A stretch of 64,000 nt of DNA from Prunella strophiata (GCA_036583965.1 JAZBQD010000015.1:83525309-83589308); one strand, 5' to 3'; shown: positions 1-12,282, numbered from the stretch's first letter. Numbers and translations are program-made. Notes: generated by a model from the letters alone, not told the origin.

Positions 1-1102
1 AGACAATAAACACCAGGACACTCACTTCCCAGGAGCAGAAATCCCAGCTATGCTGCCTTGAGGAATAAAGGGATAGATCATTGCCCACACTCCTTACTAT
101 TTATCACTGCTGGTCTATGCTTTTTTCCTAGAGCAGTCAGAGATCCTGGGCCTCCTGATAATTATAGCCATTCTAGACAAAATTCATTTTTGCATCATTA
201 GTCAAATCATTTGCATCATCTACTTTAAAATTAAGGACCAGTGGCAACCACCTAAAATAGATTAATATATTCTTAAAATTCAGAAAGCTGATTCTCATTG
301 AAAAATCAGCTTGTTGGGGTAGGATTTTCTCCAATGCATTCAGTGAAAACAAAAAAGGACTAATTTAGAAAGTAACTTTTAAGTGCACATGGGCTATAAA
401 GACAAATATAAGCTGCCTAAAATGCAGTCAGAGTTTGAGTCACAACAGGTTTTGCTTTGCTTTTTCTTCTTTTTTTTTTTCCTTTTTTTCAGTGTATACA
501 AACACAGCAGGCAATCTGGGCACTTGGACTTTCTAGACAGGCAGAAGAATGTTGCACAAGTCTAAGTCAATTCAACTTTGCAGTGAATCCCTCTTTCCTT
601 TAAAGAAACACAAAAACAAAACAGAAAACAACACTCCCCCTCCCCCCATGGTTTCTTTCTTGGAATGGCTGCACCTCTTAAAAGATGGCTTCATTTTTGT
701 GATCTATGAAAGGAAAAGGAAATAAAGTGCTTCTTGATAATAAATCAAAATAAATATACATATTTAATGGCAGGAAAAAAAGAGTTCTGAAAGGCTACTG
801 CCAGCCAGGTCTTTTCTCAAATGAGTCTTTTCCCCCAAAACTTTTCAAGAGTAATCTGCACAACTGTTGAAGATGCCAAAATTTGCTTTAGTAGCAGAGT
901 TGAATTCCTCTAAGTTTGTGTCTGCTCCATCACTGGTTTGTAAAATCTGTGCAAAACACCTTTGCCCAAAGTGCAACTCCTCCCGCACAACAGCATCAAA
1001 TAAAATACGAAAGGAAGAGAAGAAATAGAAGAAGGGGAAATAAAATAATTAAAAAAAAAAAAAACAACAACGGAGAAGGGAAAAAAATCCACCCAGTTAC
1101 AT
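1..1102 (-). other. SLC22A23: SLC22A23 3' UTR and possibly downstream flank
   Basis: Sequence directly downstream of the stop codon on the transcribed strand, so at least its right part is 3' UTR. I see no AATAAA on the minus strand between 1 and 1102, so the main poly(A) site may lie beyond the left edge; one weaker ATTAAA occurs at 763-768. The segment includes a 14-bp A run near 1051 (U-rich in the mRNA) and a T-rich stretch near 470-490. No further coding sequence is apparent. Confidence 0.6.
737..770 (-). promoter_or_regulatory. AU-rich stretch in the 3' UTR with a candidate ATTAAA poly(A) signal
   Basis: On the transcribed strand this stretch reads as clustered ATTTA/TTTATT motifs, the sequence type recognised by AU-rich-element binding proteins. 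It begins with ATTAAA (763-768), a common variant poly(A) signal, which would give a 3' UTR of about 350 nt. No convincing GU-rich downstream element is visible, so use as a cleavage site is uncertain. Confidence 0.25.
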
Positions 1103-1454
1103 CTACTTCATCCCGTTGGCAGTGGTGTTCTCCGAGATGCCGTCGCTCACAGCTGCTGAGTCATGGAGGCCAGAGTAATCCTTGAGTTCAGAGTTTGTCA
1201 GGAGCAGGGGCTGCTCCCCCTTCTTGTGCGGCAGCAGCGGCTGCCGGGTGTAATGTTCCCCGTCAGGGATGTTCTCAGGCAGGTGCTGGTTCTTGCTCTC
1301 GGGCAGCAGCAGGATGCAGATGATGCAGATGAGCGTGCAGCAGGCGAAGATGACGTGGTGGAGGAAGTAACCTTTCTGGTTGTGCAGCTCCATGATGGGG
1401 GCCGTCAGGCGGCCGAAGCCCGCGCTGGCCAGCACCAGCCCCAGCCCGCCTCCC
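1103..1454 (-). CDS. SLC22A23: SLC22A23 last coding exon: TM11, TM12 and C-terminal tail
   Basis: The final coding exon of an orphan SLC22-family membrane transporter; substrates are not firmly established for this member. The acceptor reads TTTGCAG just above 1454, and the exon enters in phase 2, completing an Arg codon begun in the previous exon. The peptide starts GGGLGLVLASAGFGRLTAPI (TM11), continues with a short loop HNQKGYFLHH, then TM12 (roughly VIFACCTLICIICILLLPES). After the LPES motif comes a hydrophilic tail of about 75 residues containing HYTRQPLLPHKKGEQPLLL and LKDYSGLHD, which is what identifies SLC22A23 rather than another SLC22 member. The stop is TAG at 1103-1105, and a second in-frame stop follows at 1097-1099 after one Met codon. 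GC content is clearly higher than in the surrounding intron. Identification is by recognition of the family from memory; the exon limits are read directly. Confidence 0.95.
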
Positions 1455-3989
1455 CTGCAAACACAAGCACAGGGGGAAATCATTACACTCGAGTGTCATT
1501 TCACATCCATTTAACTGCCCCTACATAAGCTTTACCATGTGAGCGTATAGACAGTAGTCTAAAGTACTCCCAGCTCCAAGTATTCCCACACTCAGTGAGG
1601 GAAACCAGATCTTGCTTAGCGTGCCACCCTTCTCCACTTAGGACACAGCAAGGAGCAGTAAGTGCAGAAGTCAATTTTGGCTGCCTCTAAGTATCTGGCA
1701 CCATTCAGCAGTGGAGGCAGGAGATTAGACTTTACAAGCCACTGCATTGATCCATTATACCAAACACTGAGTGTTGGAATATTTTCTACATAAAATCGTG
1801 TTATGGCTGGAACTTCTCAACACACTGGAGATGTAATAAAATGCATAATTTTCAGGAAAAAAAAGTGTGAAAATAGACTCATCTTTCTCCAGCTAGAGGC
1901 ACAGAAGCTGCTTGTGAAAGGCCAGTTCAGTGCTCTCTCCTGATGCTTGGCTATGCAAGCAAACTCTCTTGCAATTCCTTGTCTTGCTCATCAGCATCCC
2001 TCCAGACCCTCGTTCAGGAGGCCTGGCACACCTCACAGTCCTGGGTCTGTCTCTGCTGGGTGCCCCCAAAAAGAAGTGGCACTGTGGGTGTTTCTTTGGG
2101 GCAGACCATTCCCTTCTGCTGTGACACGACTGAGGTCTCCTGCCAGCTGAGTGTCATCCTTAAATGACTCATTTTGACAAAAATCTGTGAGAGTGGCAGC
2201 TTGTCCTTCATTTTCCAAAGACTCTGCTGCCTGCAGAGGGAGACCTCCCTGTGAGTTTAATCACTGGCACCCTGCTTCCCTACCAAGCCTGTGAGGGCAA
2301 CACACCTCCTACACTTCCTCTGGGAGATGCCATTTATTCCCAAACCCTCTGCAGATCAGAGGGGTTCAGTTCCTGGCCCAAGGCAGAACTGTTACTATCA
2401 ACAAAAACTGGCCCTTACAGAAGACAACTTGCAGAAGGCAAATGGACTGCTTTATGTCAAATATTTGGGAAAAAAACAGTTTCCCTGACTATTAAGCATC
2501 CTGGAAATCACTGTACAAATAAACCTACAAATGCCAAATTCACTCAGCCAACCACAGCGTTAAAGCTAATCTCCACTCAATCCTTTCCAAAATCCACTGC
2601 TGCTTACTTGACAGCTGAAGGACAGCAAACATGGATTTCAAAAGATGCTCTTGGGACACTGACTGGATCAAAATTTCACATATGTATGTTCCAGTTCTTC
2701 AGACTCAGCAGAGCATCTTTCACAGACAACACTGACTTCCCCAAACGCTGCAAAAGCCCTTATTAAAAACTTGCCAGCTTTCCAATGGCAATTTAGAAAC
2801 CCAGCTGAATGCAACTATTGTGCAACTGGCCTCCCTGCAACTTCATTAATACACTCACATGAGTAATTGACACAACCAGTCCCAAATGCATGGCAAATCT
2901 CTCTCCAAGCTGGCTCCGGAGCAACAAAAGCCTGGCTCATTTACATCAGTGATTGCAATGGCTAAATTGTATCTCAACCCCCCTGAGAAGGACCTGAGGT
3001 GAGTTTTAAATGCTGCTGTAGAAGGACATCAAGCAAGCTGAAAGAAAACGGGAAAAGGCAACAACAAAGACGGCTCTGTCATTTATGGGTCAAGTGGCTT
3101 CAGATTTGCAGGGGGGAAAAAAGTTTTTCCATATGACGTCAGTAATTAGAGTAGGCATTAGTTTTTCCAGTGCCATCAAAACCTGGCAGAGGAAGGCTTG
3201 AAAGTACATTTTGGAGTGTCCTAAAAGGGGTTTCTTTAAGGTTTAACTACACTGCAGATGTGAAAATGTGAAGGGAAAAAAAGAAGAAAACTGAAAATAC
3301 TGTCAGGAATTTTTTGTTGTTTCCGTGCATATCAGGAAAACAGCTACAGGGCAAAAGAAGCAGCACTGTTTTTGCAGGCGACAAGGGGCAGCAAGTGGAA
3401 AAGAAAAACATTCTGAGTGCTTTGGGGCATTGCTCCTCCTCAGCACAAGGAATTCCACGGCAGGGGCCAGTGTCTGTACTTCAAACACTCTCCAGATGCA
3501 GAGTGAAGCCTGGAGAGGGAGTGCAAGGGCTGCTGGCACCCACAGTGAGTCCCAGCTTTCTCCCTTGCACCTCCTCTGCCTGCCGGTGGCTGCTGGGGGG
3601 GCTTTCCTATGGCATGGCCCCATGGATGATCAATCAGGACCACCTTCCCAACCCCTGCCCCCCCACTGACAGTGGGGAGGGATGGTTTTCATGAGGTTTA
3701 TGGATCTATCATGGGCAAATTGCAAAATTCAAAATTCTGTCCTCAGAAAGGTCCTGCTTGTTCATGGGGTAGAATTTCCTTGCTTGCTACCTCAGTGTTT
3801 TGCCAGAGAGCAGCAAGACATCCTCACTGACATTCTAAGGGAAGGGTCTTGTCAGTACTCCTCAGGAGAGCAGGGAATTGTTATTCCTGTCTTCAGACAG
3901 CCATGGCTGCACTGAGCAAATGGGTCAACACGTGACATGGCTCAGGGTACAAGAGAGCCAGAGATGCCCGGGCTAAAGGAGGCTTTGGG

Positions 3990-4103
3990 AGAGCACCTGG
4001 TCCAGCCTCCTGCACAAAGCAGGGCCAGCACTGAAATCAGACCAGGTTTTCCAGCTCAGACACTTCTCAAAGTCAGTCTGAAAACCCCCACAGCTTTTCC
4101 CTG
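3990..4103 (-). mobile_element. Diverged CR1 LINE fragment
   Basis: Plus-strand segments GAGCACCTGGTCCAGCCTCC, AAGCAGGGCCAGCACTGAAA and CAGACCAGG appear in the order expected for the reverse complement of an older CR1 3' region. The later part (TGAAAACCCCCACAGC) matches more loosely. The terminal octamers are missing, so this is an internal or decayed fragment, separate from the copy at 5091. Confidence 0.65.
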
Positions 4104-5090
4104 TACATAAAGGATATTTTGTGCACTCAGTCCTAGTCCTAGATTCAATTAATACACCAGCATACCCTTGGCCTCATGGAGCAAGCACCACCTTTGAGAA
4201 GCCAGGAGTTAATTCAGGTCCCAGTAAACAGCCCTGCATCCCACTGTGTGGAGGAATACATTCAGTGCAGGTAGCTGGGTGGGCAAGGTGTGGTGTCAGC
4301 TGCAGAATGAGCTCTGAGCCCAAGATGAGAGGCTGTGAAGTGGTGCAGAGCCTCTGTGTGAATGTGACTGAGCCAAGTGGCCCCTGGGTGGTCAGAAAGG
4401 CAAGTTTCCTCAACAACTGGAAATTTGGCTTGAGGCACCTATTGATGGGAAAAGACCCTAATTCAGCCATCACTGCCCACTCTTTGGCTGTGTGGGCACA
4501 AAAGCAGGATGCTGAGAGCAAAAGCCAGAACCATCTTCCACTTGATAATAACTGAGTATGTGGAGGATGAGGAGAGGACATGCTGTATTTTGCTCAGCCT
4601 ATTCCCATTTAGTAGACATGCAGGCTGTAGTGGTGTGAAGATTATTCCATATGGATTATCAGAGACACTTGGTGCTTGAATTCAGCATTTGCATGGAGGT
4701 CTGCACTGAAGTCCTGGGTACAAAGAAGGGTAGCTCCTGATGAAGCCCCCCTGCCCACTGCCAGGAGACTGGGGTGCAGTGCACAGATCTGAAGGACCCC
4801 TCTGTGACACATGACAGTGTGGAAGGTTCATGTGGCTGGAGCAGGTGTCACCTCTTGGTGATGAAGGTCTGGCTGTTCTCTGTTCATCTCAACACCTCAG
4901 CAGCAGAGATGGATGGGTGCTGTGGGCTTGCTACCGTGCCACTGCTACCCCAGGTAATGGCAGTGCTGTTTTCTGTCTCAGGGATTTGCAGACAATGGAT
5001 TTGATCAGGGAAACCTCAGAGACAATCCCAGTGCTCTCTTTGCCTTCCTTTTCCTTAGGATTCCATGAGATCCAACCAAAAGCACATTAG

Positions 5091-5162
5091 TATCATACAA
5101 TGGTTTGGGTTGGAAGGGACCTTAAAGATCATTTAGTTCCAACTCCCAAAGGGCATCCAGGG
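5091..5162 (-). mobile_element. CR1 LINE 3'-end fragment
   Basis: The plus strand reads ATGGTTTGGGTTGGAAGGGA followed by CCTTAAAGATCATTTAGTTCC, which is the reverse complement of the extreme 3' end of avian CR1 elements. TATCATACA at the start corresponds to the degenerate octamer repeats that end CR1. Similarity fades after about 5160, so only the last 70 or so bases remain recognisable. CR1 copies are usually 5'-truncated like this. Same orientation as SLC22A23. Confidence 0.85.
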
Positions 5163-5864
5163 TGGCATTTTGGAAAGCAAGTTATGAGGGAGTAGCCAGA
5201 TCCCACCAAAAGGCAAGACAGAAGGCAGCTTTAGTACACCTCTGCAGATTTATGCACTGTCCTGAGTTACACCTCCTAAGTACAATCCTGAGGGGATCTT
5301 ATTGAGATGGTATAGTGGTGGTAGGATCACAAAGCAGTGCAGAGTGTCATCATTTCTATAAATAAACAGGGACCCTGAGGCATATCTAGCTGTTGTCACT
5401 TGCCTGGTGTCACCCAGCAGAGTCAAAGGAAGCAGAATTTTGGCTCCCAGCCAGGATTTTGTCCCTCTCCCTGCAGCAACATAAGTGATTTAAGGGAAAA
5501 AAGCTTGCTAAGTTCAGACTGCACATCTGACCCTACTTGGCAAATTCACTTCTGGCTGACATGGTCAATTCCTTATCGGTGTGTCTTTCAAACAGAGCCA
5601 AGGAGAAAATTAAAAAGGCATAAAAACACCAAAGTGATTGACATACACATAAATAAATAGCTGTTAGTGTTTCAGGCTGCTGTATAATCTCACTCCTCAC
5701 ACTGCCTTTTCCTGTGGAAATAACGTTATCCATAAAATACATTCACAAATTTAGATTGCCTGAGAAAAAAGACCATGGAGCAAGGAGATTCTGGTTGCTC
5801 AGATGACTGTTTTGCAATAATACTTTTGTGAAGTTATTGAAAAGGCATGTAATTTGGAGGGGAC

Positions 5865-5880
5865 AAAAAAAAAAAAAAAA
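5865..5880. repeat. (A)16 homopolymer
   Basis: Sixteen uninterrupted A. Confidence 0.95.
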
Positions 5881-6763
5881 GTATACTCTTTCCTCCATTC
5901 TCTCTCCCTCCCACCCATATGACCTACATTCTTGGGAAATTCAGTGAAGTCAGAGCAACCTCCTGAATTGCTGTGGCATTGCTGAAAGCATAATCCAGAG
6001 CACAGAAGCACAACCTTTGTGCTGTGAAAGATAACAGTGCATGTATAAAATGATACAAACCCCTGACCATACAAAGATGTGAAACCCTCCAACAAAGATA
6101 ATTTGTCTGATTCCTCCTATTTTCCAGGATGGAAGTGCTCCTCTTTAGAAAAACTTTGAGCCTCTGCTAAGACAAGTCTGTATGTGAAGAGAAAGACAGC
6201 TTTATCTGCAATAAAGGCAGAGAGGCAGGCTTGCAGAGGACCTCTATGCACCAAAAGCATTTCCACCACATGTTTCAACAGCCATCCTTCCACTGAAGCA
6301 CCCCTGCAGCCATCCTGGCTAACCTGCCCTATGGAGGCAGGGACTGCTGGCACCTATGCCCTCCTCTGTACAGTCATGGAATTTCTCCTTTGACATCAAG
6401 ATGCAGACTCACCTGAATGCTGCTTGAACATATCCTGCAGAGTTAGTGAAGCAGTGACAATGTCACACACAAACTGGTTCAGCTGAGTATTTAAGACCCT
6501 ACCAAGCTGCAATTCATGTGCTGCCAGGCCTGCTGATCATCACCACGATGGGACACAAGGTGGAGCCATGGAAAACAAAGCCTCTCTATACACAGACACA
6601 CATTTACTTGCACAGACTGACGGCAGCCACTGTAAAAAGCAACCCCCTCAAGTTGCTGTGAGGTTTCATATTACCCATACAATGTGTTAAGTCACACAGC
6701 CCATTATCAATTAAATGAAGATAATTTTGTCCCCATCTTTTGAGGGGGGCTCCAAAGTCTCAC

Positions 6764-6887
6764 CTGATTACTGTGGGTGTGATTTCAGCACAGAAGAACA
6801 CGCTGAGGCTTCCAACAGCATGCGAGGAAAACATACCCACGATGGAAAACGCAACAGAGAATTTGTCTTTGACGCTGTCACTCATAC
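6764..6887 (-). CDS. SLC22A23: SLC22A23 coding exon: TM10 and the PTVIR loop
   Basis: A 124-bp internal exon with acceptor TTGCCAG and donor GTGAGA. It enters in phase 1 (completing a Gly codon) and leaves in phase 2 (AG of the Arg codon finished in the last exon). The peptide begins MSDSVKDKFSVAFSIVGMF and ends SVFFCAEITPTVIR. The hydrophobic stretch SVAFSIVGMF...GSLSVFFC is TM10, and E-I-T-P-T-V-I-R is the SLC22 version of the conserved cytoplasmic loop motif between TM10 and TM11 (usually E-x-x-P-T-x-x-R). Frame and phase agree with both neighbouring exons and nothing in it is broken. Confidence 0.95.
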
Positions 6888-8654
6888 CTGGCAAGACAAG
6901 TGTGGTCATAAAAAGTAAGAATGAGGTCAAACTTCTGAGGAAGAAAACAATCAATGAAGTTTACATTACTCTTCTCCCTCAACAGGAATTTGAGTAATTT
7001 TGTAATACTAATTTAAAGCTGGTGTTTATAAAATCCATTCCCCAAGCACCTGAGATACAAACACACATGAAAAAAACCCATAATGTCATGCCAAAAAATG
7101 GTAGTGATCTTTGATTTTCTTATGCTCAGACACCAGCATAAATGGTAAAACCCATGAAAAAACAAAATCTTTGGCCAGTCTTTTAGGCACCAGCCTCTTC
7201 CCTCTCATGTTTGACAGACAAGTGGAGGCAGGCAGTGTTCCTCAAGCTGCCAAACATCTTGTACAGTGGGGCTCGGGCACTGGAGAGGCTTCCAGGACAA
7301 GAGAGGAAAGGACTAGAAGTGCTCCCATCTCTGTGCTAAGCCTCTGCATGTGATCAGTCTGCAAACTCTGTTGCAACTCCCAGCTTGACAACTCTGGGTG
7401 AGAACAGCCCTGCCAAGGACAGGGAGGCACTCCTTAAGTCAGGGCTGTTTGCTCAATCACTTCATGGCTGGATGGCAGCAAGGTTTCCAGGAGCAAACAG
7501 TGTCTATCAAGCACTTGCAGAAACCCCAGTAAATCTAAACAAAGCTCAAGGAAACTGTCTCTGGCTATGATGACAGTACATCTCTCACTGGATCCCTGCT
7601 CACCACCTTCTGTGGGCAGGGCTGGGATCTCTGACCAGGGTTGTACAAGCTCACCAGGCCTGTCCTGGCCACATCACTCACAGACACTATTGCACCACAC
7701 AAGGGGAACACATCATGCCTGACAGGAGCACTGAGGAAAGGACTGGAACTTTGCAGCCAATGCTCCCTCACCTTTCTACACACACGTCCCAAGGCCTGCC
7801 TGAAGAAAGAACTGCTTTGTGCAGTCCCAAGCAGGCAAACTGTCTGGCTTGGATCCAGTGAAAATTAACACCTGCTTTTGTTCTGGCTGAATATATCAGC
7901 TGTCAGGAGAGCAAAAGGTATTTGGGAGCTCTTTGGTTACATCTTCTGAAACAAGCTACAGCCTGCTCAGGGCTAAGCCCTTTCTGCAATGCACCTCAAG
8001 TCTGGGGGAGACAGCAAATTCTGCCAGCTGATGAGGATGTGGGCACAGCACCTTGCCAACCATGGGTCTCTGGCCACTGCTGCATAGTGGGTGAGGCTAC
8101 ACCACTGACCCCCTCAGGGAGTCATGGCTGCTCAGCAGAACAGACCTTGGAAAAGCTGGGCAAGGACAAGTCCATCAAATCTGATACACAAAGGTACATT
8201 TTGTTCCCCTGTAGTTTACTGCATTGCTCCTGCAGTACTTCATCTTGGGAAAGCATTTTTTAAGGATCTAGAGAGCCCTTAATGTGTTTTAGTCTCCTTT
8301 TCTTTTCTGGAGAAAAAAAAAAAAGAGAAAATCTGCGATTCTTGAACTGGGAATCCTGCTTCTCAGAAGGAGACTTTCTGAGAAAACCTTACCCTGGATG
8401 TCAAATCTTGGGGGACCTCTGCACCCTCTCTTGACATGCAGCCTTTGTGGAGGGGATGCTACATGAAGAGGCTGTGCACAGATGAGCTGCCTGCCTGTGA
8501 GCAGGGTCTCAAGGCACTGCACAGAAATGCACTTTCCCCTTGCACCACTTTGTGGCAGCAGCTCTGCTCTGGGTGCTTTGGCCCAGGCCTTTTGGATCTA
8601 TCTGTTCCCGGGGGAGTGCTTCCCACATGATGCAGATTTGTCTGTAAACCATAC
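6888..8654 (-). other. SLC22A23: SLC22A23 intron between microexon and TM10 exon
   Basis: GT-AG intron of 1.8 kb (donor GTATGG, acceptor TTGCCAG). I see no recognisable repeat or RNA gene in it apart from a short A-rich tract near 8312-8324. Confidence 0.85.
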
Positions 8655-8687
8655 CTGAGTCTGGAAGTTGACTGTATTTTCCAATCA
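8655..8687 (-). CDS. SLC22A23: SLC22A23 33-bp microexon in the TM9-TM10 loop
   Basis: A very short exon, 33 bp, with acceptor GGATCCAG and donor GTATGG. It encodes IGKYSQLPDS, with a Leu codon completed at its start and a Gly codon opened at its end. It sits in the extracellular loop between TM9 and TM10. Adding it joins LGLLN to GMSDSVKDK in frame, as in the SLC22A23 family; because 33 is divisible by three, skipping it would keep the frame and delete eleven residues. A long pyrimidine-rich stretch lies upstream of the acceptor on the transcribed strand (about 8701-8760), as expected for a microexon needing help in recognition. It is too short to be found by an open-frame search, and the call rests on phase and family match. 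Confidence 0.9.
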
Positions 8688-8786
8688 CTGGATCCAAGAC
8701 CATGGAAGTCAGAGAAAGATAAAAAAGAGAAAGGGAGAAAAAATAAGAACATACAGATTTTATATATTTATTTATCTGGGAAAAAC

Positions 8787-8809
8787 AAAAAAAAAAAAAA
8801 AAAAAAAAA
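8787..8809. repeat. (A)23 homopolymer
   Basis: Twenty-three A, about 100 bp upstream of the microexon acceptor on the transcribed strand, where it is poly(U). Confidence 0.95.
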
Positions 8810-10618
8810 GGGTAAATCCCACATGCCACCCTAGCCCCACCCTGTGACTCCCAATTCTTTCCCATGCCAAAACCTTCACATTTTTCCCTGGCCACCAGAT
8901 AGGACATGCTGTTTCCAGGCACATCTCAGCTGGAGGACAGCATGCTAATGAGACAGTGATAACAAACCAGCAGTAAAGCATATTTAAAAGCCCCAGAATT
9001 ACCACTGGGATTAACACAAAGGCCTCTTTGTTGTTAATGAAGGGGGAGAAGAGAAAACGCCCTCCTGCTGCAGCCCTGAGGGAATGGCCAACAGAAGCTT
9101 GGGTTAAAGAGCAAAATCTGGGCATCAGTGCTGTCAGACTGGTGGGAGACCTATCCCTCTCCAAAACCATGAGCTGATGGTCCATGTGTCACACTAGCCA
9201 CCAGTCCTAACCACACAGGAGCACATGGCAGCACTGGGCAGCCAGGGGAAGGGCATCAGCGCAAGCTGGGTGCAGCTCTGCTGGTCATCTCCCACAAGGA
9301 TTCTGTGACTTTCCAGGTGACACTCCAGAGTTCAGAGGAGGGGTCAGACAAGGAGAGCTTCAAGGTCTGCTGCAGGTTTGTGGCTGGTGGAGACCACCCC
9401 TCTCTCTCTCTCACCATTCTCAAGATTTCATTTTCTGATTACACCCAGAATATGCTAAATTAAAGCATGCAAGATACTGTGACAGATTTCATAACAAACA
9501 GGGTCACTGCTTCTCTTCAAACAAAGTCTAGCTCTTCTGAGGAAGAGGTGGCCATGGTCAGGAGTGGGGAGAGCTGCTCTGAAGTTCCAGGCTGCCTTTC
9601 CCTCCTCTTCTCACAAAGAAAAGAGTGGAGTCAGAAACACTGACAAGGGCACTACTTTGAGAGTGCCAGTGTGGCACAAAGCACCTAAAGCCATGCCTGA
9701 TCTTAGTTCTGGCAACCTGTCTCACAAAACCACCTCAACATGTTATGGGAAAGGTTGCAATGAGTCCTACAGAGTGTTGCCTCCCACCTCCCTCATCAAT
9801 TATTTTTGAAAAAATGAAGCCAGATTTTTGTGGCTCTGGAGCAGACCAAGGGATTTTACACACCATCTCTCAACTAAGCAAGAGTGTGTTTATTGCCTCG
9901 ACAGCCACAACAAACATCTCCCATCCTTAAAACAAAAATTTAAATGGGCAAATTCAGTGTAGAGAGACCCTGATGGACACCCTCAGAAGAACATGGAGTT
10001 TTGGGAGGTTGCACACATGCACAGTGTGAATCTGCATGTGAATGGTCTCAGTCCATCAACAGACATGGTGAGGTGCAGCCACGGGGCTTCTCCCACTCTC
10101 AGCTGGCATTGCTGGACAAATATGTGCTCAAAGGGAATGTAAACATCTGTGCCAAGCTGGGAGCAAACACACATGGTGCTGGAGTTTCCTCCATGTCATG
10201 AAAGAGGTTCCCTGTTTCCCTCCTACACTCCCACAAACAGCTTGTTTGCTAAAGGCTAACTTAGTAAATGCCTCCAGGAAACAGAGTCTGTAAATCTGAA
10301 CAATTCCTGTTGGCTTGGAGCTGCCTTCAGTATGCAAGAATGTGAAAGCTTTCCATCCTCAATGCAAAAAGCTCTTTCTTATTAAGGCCCTCAATTATTT
10401 CTAAACTTAGAAATTAAAACCAGCAATAGCCAGTGTTCTGGTGTTCATCTCACATCCAGTTTTGTCCAAAGTATGTCTCAACCCTCTTCCCCCTTCCTTG
10501 GGGTGGAGTTTTATGGGACATGGGTCTAATGATTGGACACTGTGAGAGTGGCAAAGCACATCCCACATTCCCTCTGCTTCAACAACTCTCTAATTCATCA
10601 AGTTCAACCTCCTCAACC

Positions 10619-10637
10619 AAAAAAAAAAAAAAAAAAA
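10619..10637. repeat. (A)19 homopolymer
   Basis: Nineteen uninterrupted A preceded by a CCTCAACC stretch. Confidence 0.95.
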
Positions 10638-11346
10638 TTAAGAAAATGAAATAAAATTGAAAAAGGAAAGGGAATATTTCTATAGCAGTTTTAATAGCTG
10701 AAGCAGCTCAAAAGGGCCAGACAAAAGTTACTGCCTGCAAAGGAAGAGGTGGGACACTCACTTTTTGCAGGAACAACCATTTGAATTGCTGTGTCACTTG
10801 CCAAAATCATGTGCATACATTTATGTGGACTGTACATACACAGTGTGTTAAAAGCAGGATCTTTCAGCTGCACAATTTCTGTGCTACCTTTTTATTATTT
10901 GTTCACAGCAAGATGCTAAGAGCAGGCAGAGGACACACACCTACTGCTCTAACTTCTGCATGGCTTAGAGGCCACTTGAGAAGCAGACTTGAGTGGGAAA
11001 GTTTTCCCTTCCCAATCTCAATACAGCTCTTTCCCTGGCAGATGTTTCACTAAAATAAATTGAAAGTATTTCTGGTTTCCTTGCTTGTTTTCTTGGTGAC
11101 TACCCCGGATACAGCACCAAAGCTCAGTAAGCTTCGCCACGGGAATCATCCAGAATACAATGCCTTTTGTTAATGAGCCTGAGAAACAAGTGTTTGGGGA
11201 AACCTTCAAACAAATTCAGGTTCTGAAACCATGCAGGTGTACCACATGACACATCTGGGAAAGGCAAAGGAAACGCTAGTATTTCCTGGTCCCTTATTTG
11301 CATGTGAAGCTTGCGTGGTCCTGAAAAGCTCTCATCTGCAACTTAC

Positions 11347-11579
11347 AGTTGAGAAGGCCCAGCTGCAGAAGTGATGCCAGAGCTGTAAGTATCATGAAGA
11401 GCAGGAGTCCTCCTCTCCTCCCCAGAAACCCGACCACAGGGCACATGGCCAGGCAGGATGCCAGCGCGATCCCAGCCATGGTGTAGTAGTCCGCATAGAA
11501 GTTGTGGGTAATCGCCATCTTCGCTTCGTGCCCCATCATACTTTTTGCAAAACAGTGGTGTATGCCATAACCAGTCAGC
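11347..11579 (-). CDS. SLC22A23: SLC22A23 coding exon: end of TM7, TM8 and TM9
   Basis: A 233-bp internal exon with acceptor CCCCCAG and donor GTAAGT. It enters in phase 2, completing a Ser codon, and leaves in phase 1. The peptide opens LTGYGIHHCFAKSMMGHEAK, the end of TM7 and the following loop. FYADYYTMAGIALASCLAMC gives TM8, FLGRRGG is the short cytoplasmic loop with the basic motif typical of MFS carriers, and LLLFMILTALASLLQLGLLN gives TM9. There are 77 full codons without interruption. The TGYGIHH and GRRGGLLLF stretches are characteristic of SLC22A23. Confidence 0.95.
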
Positions 11580-12282
11580 CTGGGGGAAACAGGAGAGGGC
11601 AAGAGAGATTGCTGAGAGGGCAGAACACACACTGCAATGTTGTTCAGTGTGGGGAGGCATTAATGCAGGAATACAACACCTTATATTAAGAAACTTATCT
11701 CTAGGTGCTACTGTTAAAATAAGCATTGATAAAAAGAAGCAAAAGGAAAAAAAATCTCCATTCAACCAAATATTTGCTGACTTTATTCATATAGCTGCTG
11801 CTCATGGTATGATCAAGGCACGGGGAACTTAAGAAGAACTCCTAGTGCGTGGTAGGTTTTCCCATTGTATTTGAGAAATCCCATTCCCAGAGGAGCACAT
11901 CTCTCTGCTCCCAGTGCACCTGCTGACAGGTGCAGAGCCAGCACTGCTGTGACAAAGTAGCCTCTGTGCTTGGACAGCAAAACACCAGGAACACCCACCT
12001 GCCTGTGGCACTTGGTCACACTAAATACAAGCATTACACCTCACTTCCCAAGCTAGCCTGTCAAAACTGAAAGCCCCTGAGGAAGGAGTGTTTGAAGTTG
12101 TATGTGCTGCAATATTATTACAATTAAGAAACAATAAGCTCTAATTCAGTCTACACATTTGCACCACCCTTCATAGCAATGTGTCTCCTCCTCTTTAGAA
12201 AGTTTCTTTGAGATGCCACTGATCAATGTCTTACCATCACATTTCACTCATCTTTCTCCTGTCTCACCCTGTACCTCCAAAA

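Larger units (their letters stand above)
1455..6763 (-). other. SLC22A23: SLC22A23 intron before the last exon
   Basis: GT-AG intron of 5.3 kb (donor GTGAGA, acceptor TTTGCAG). It contains the two CR1 fragments described separately and a 16-bp A run at 5865-5880. Several open frames up to 171 codons (e.g. 2251-2766 on the plus strand) show no family resemblance and look like chance. Nothing else recognised. Confidence 0.85.
8688..11346 (-). other. SLC22A23: SLC22A23 intron upstream of the microexon
   Basis: GT-AG intron of 2.7 kb (donor GTAAGT, acceptor GGATCCAG). It contains long A runs at 8787-8809 and 10619-10637. The stretch 11100-11150 keeps several CpGs near the TM8-TM9 exon but contains no exon-like frame. 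Nothing else recognised. Confidence 0.85.

Noticed and set aside
1163..1528. 121-codon plus-strand frame
   Set aside because: Antisense shadow of the GC-rich last SLC22A23 exon.
2251..2766. 171-codon open frame on the plus strand
   Set aside because: No similarity recognised and it lies inside an SLC22A23 intron; consistent with chance.
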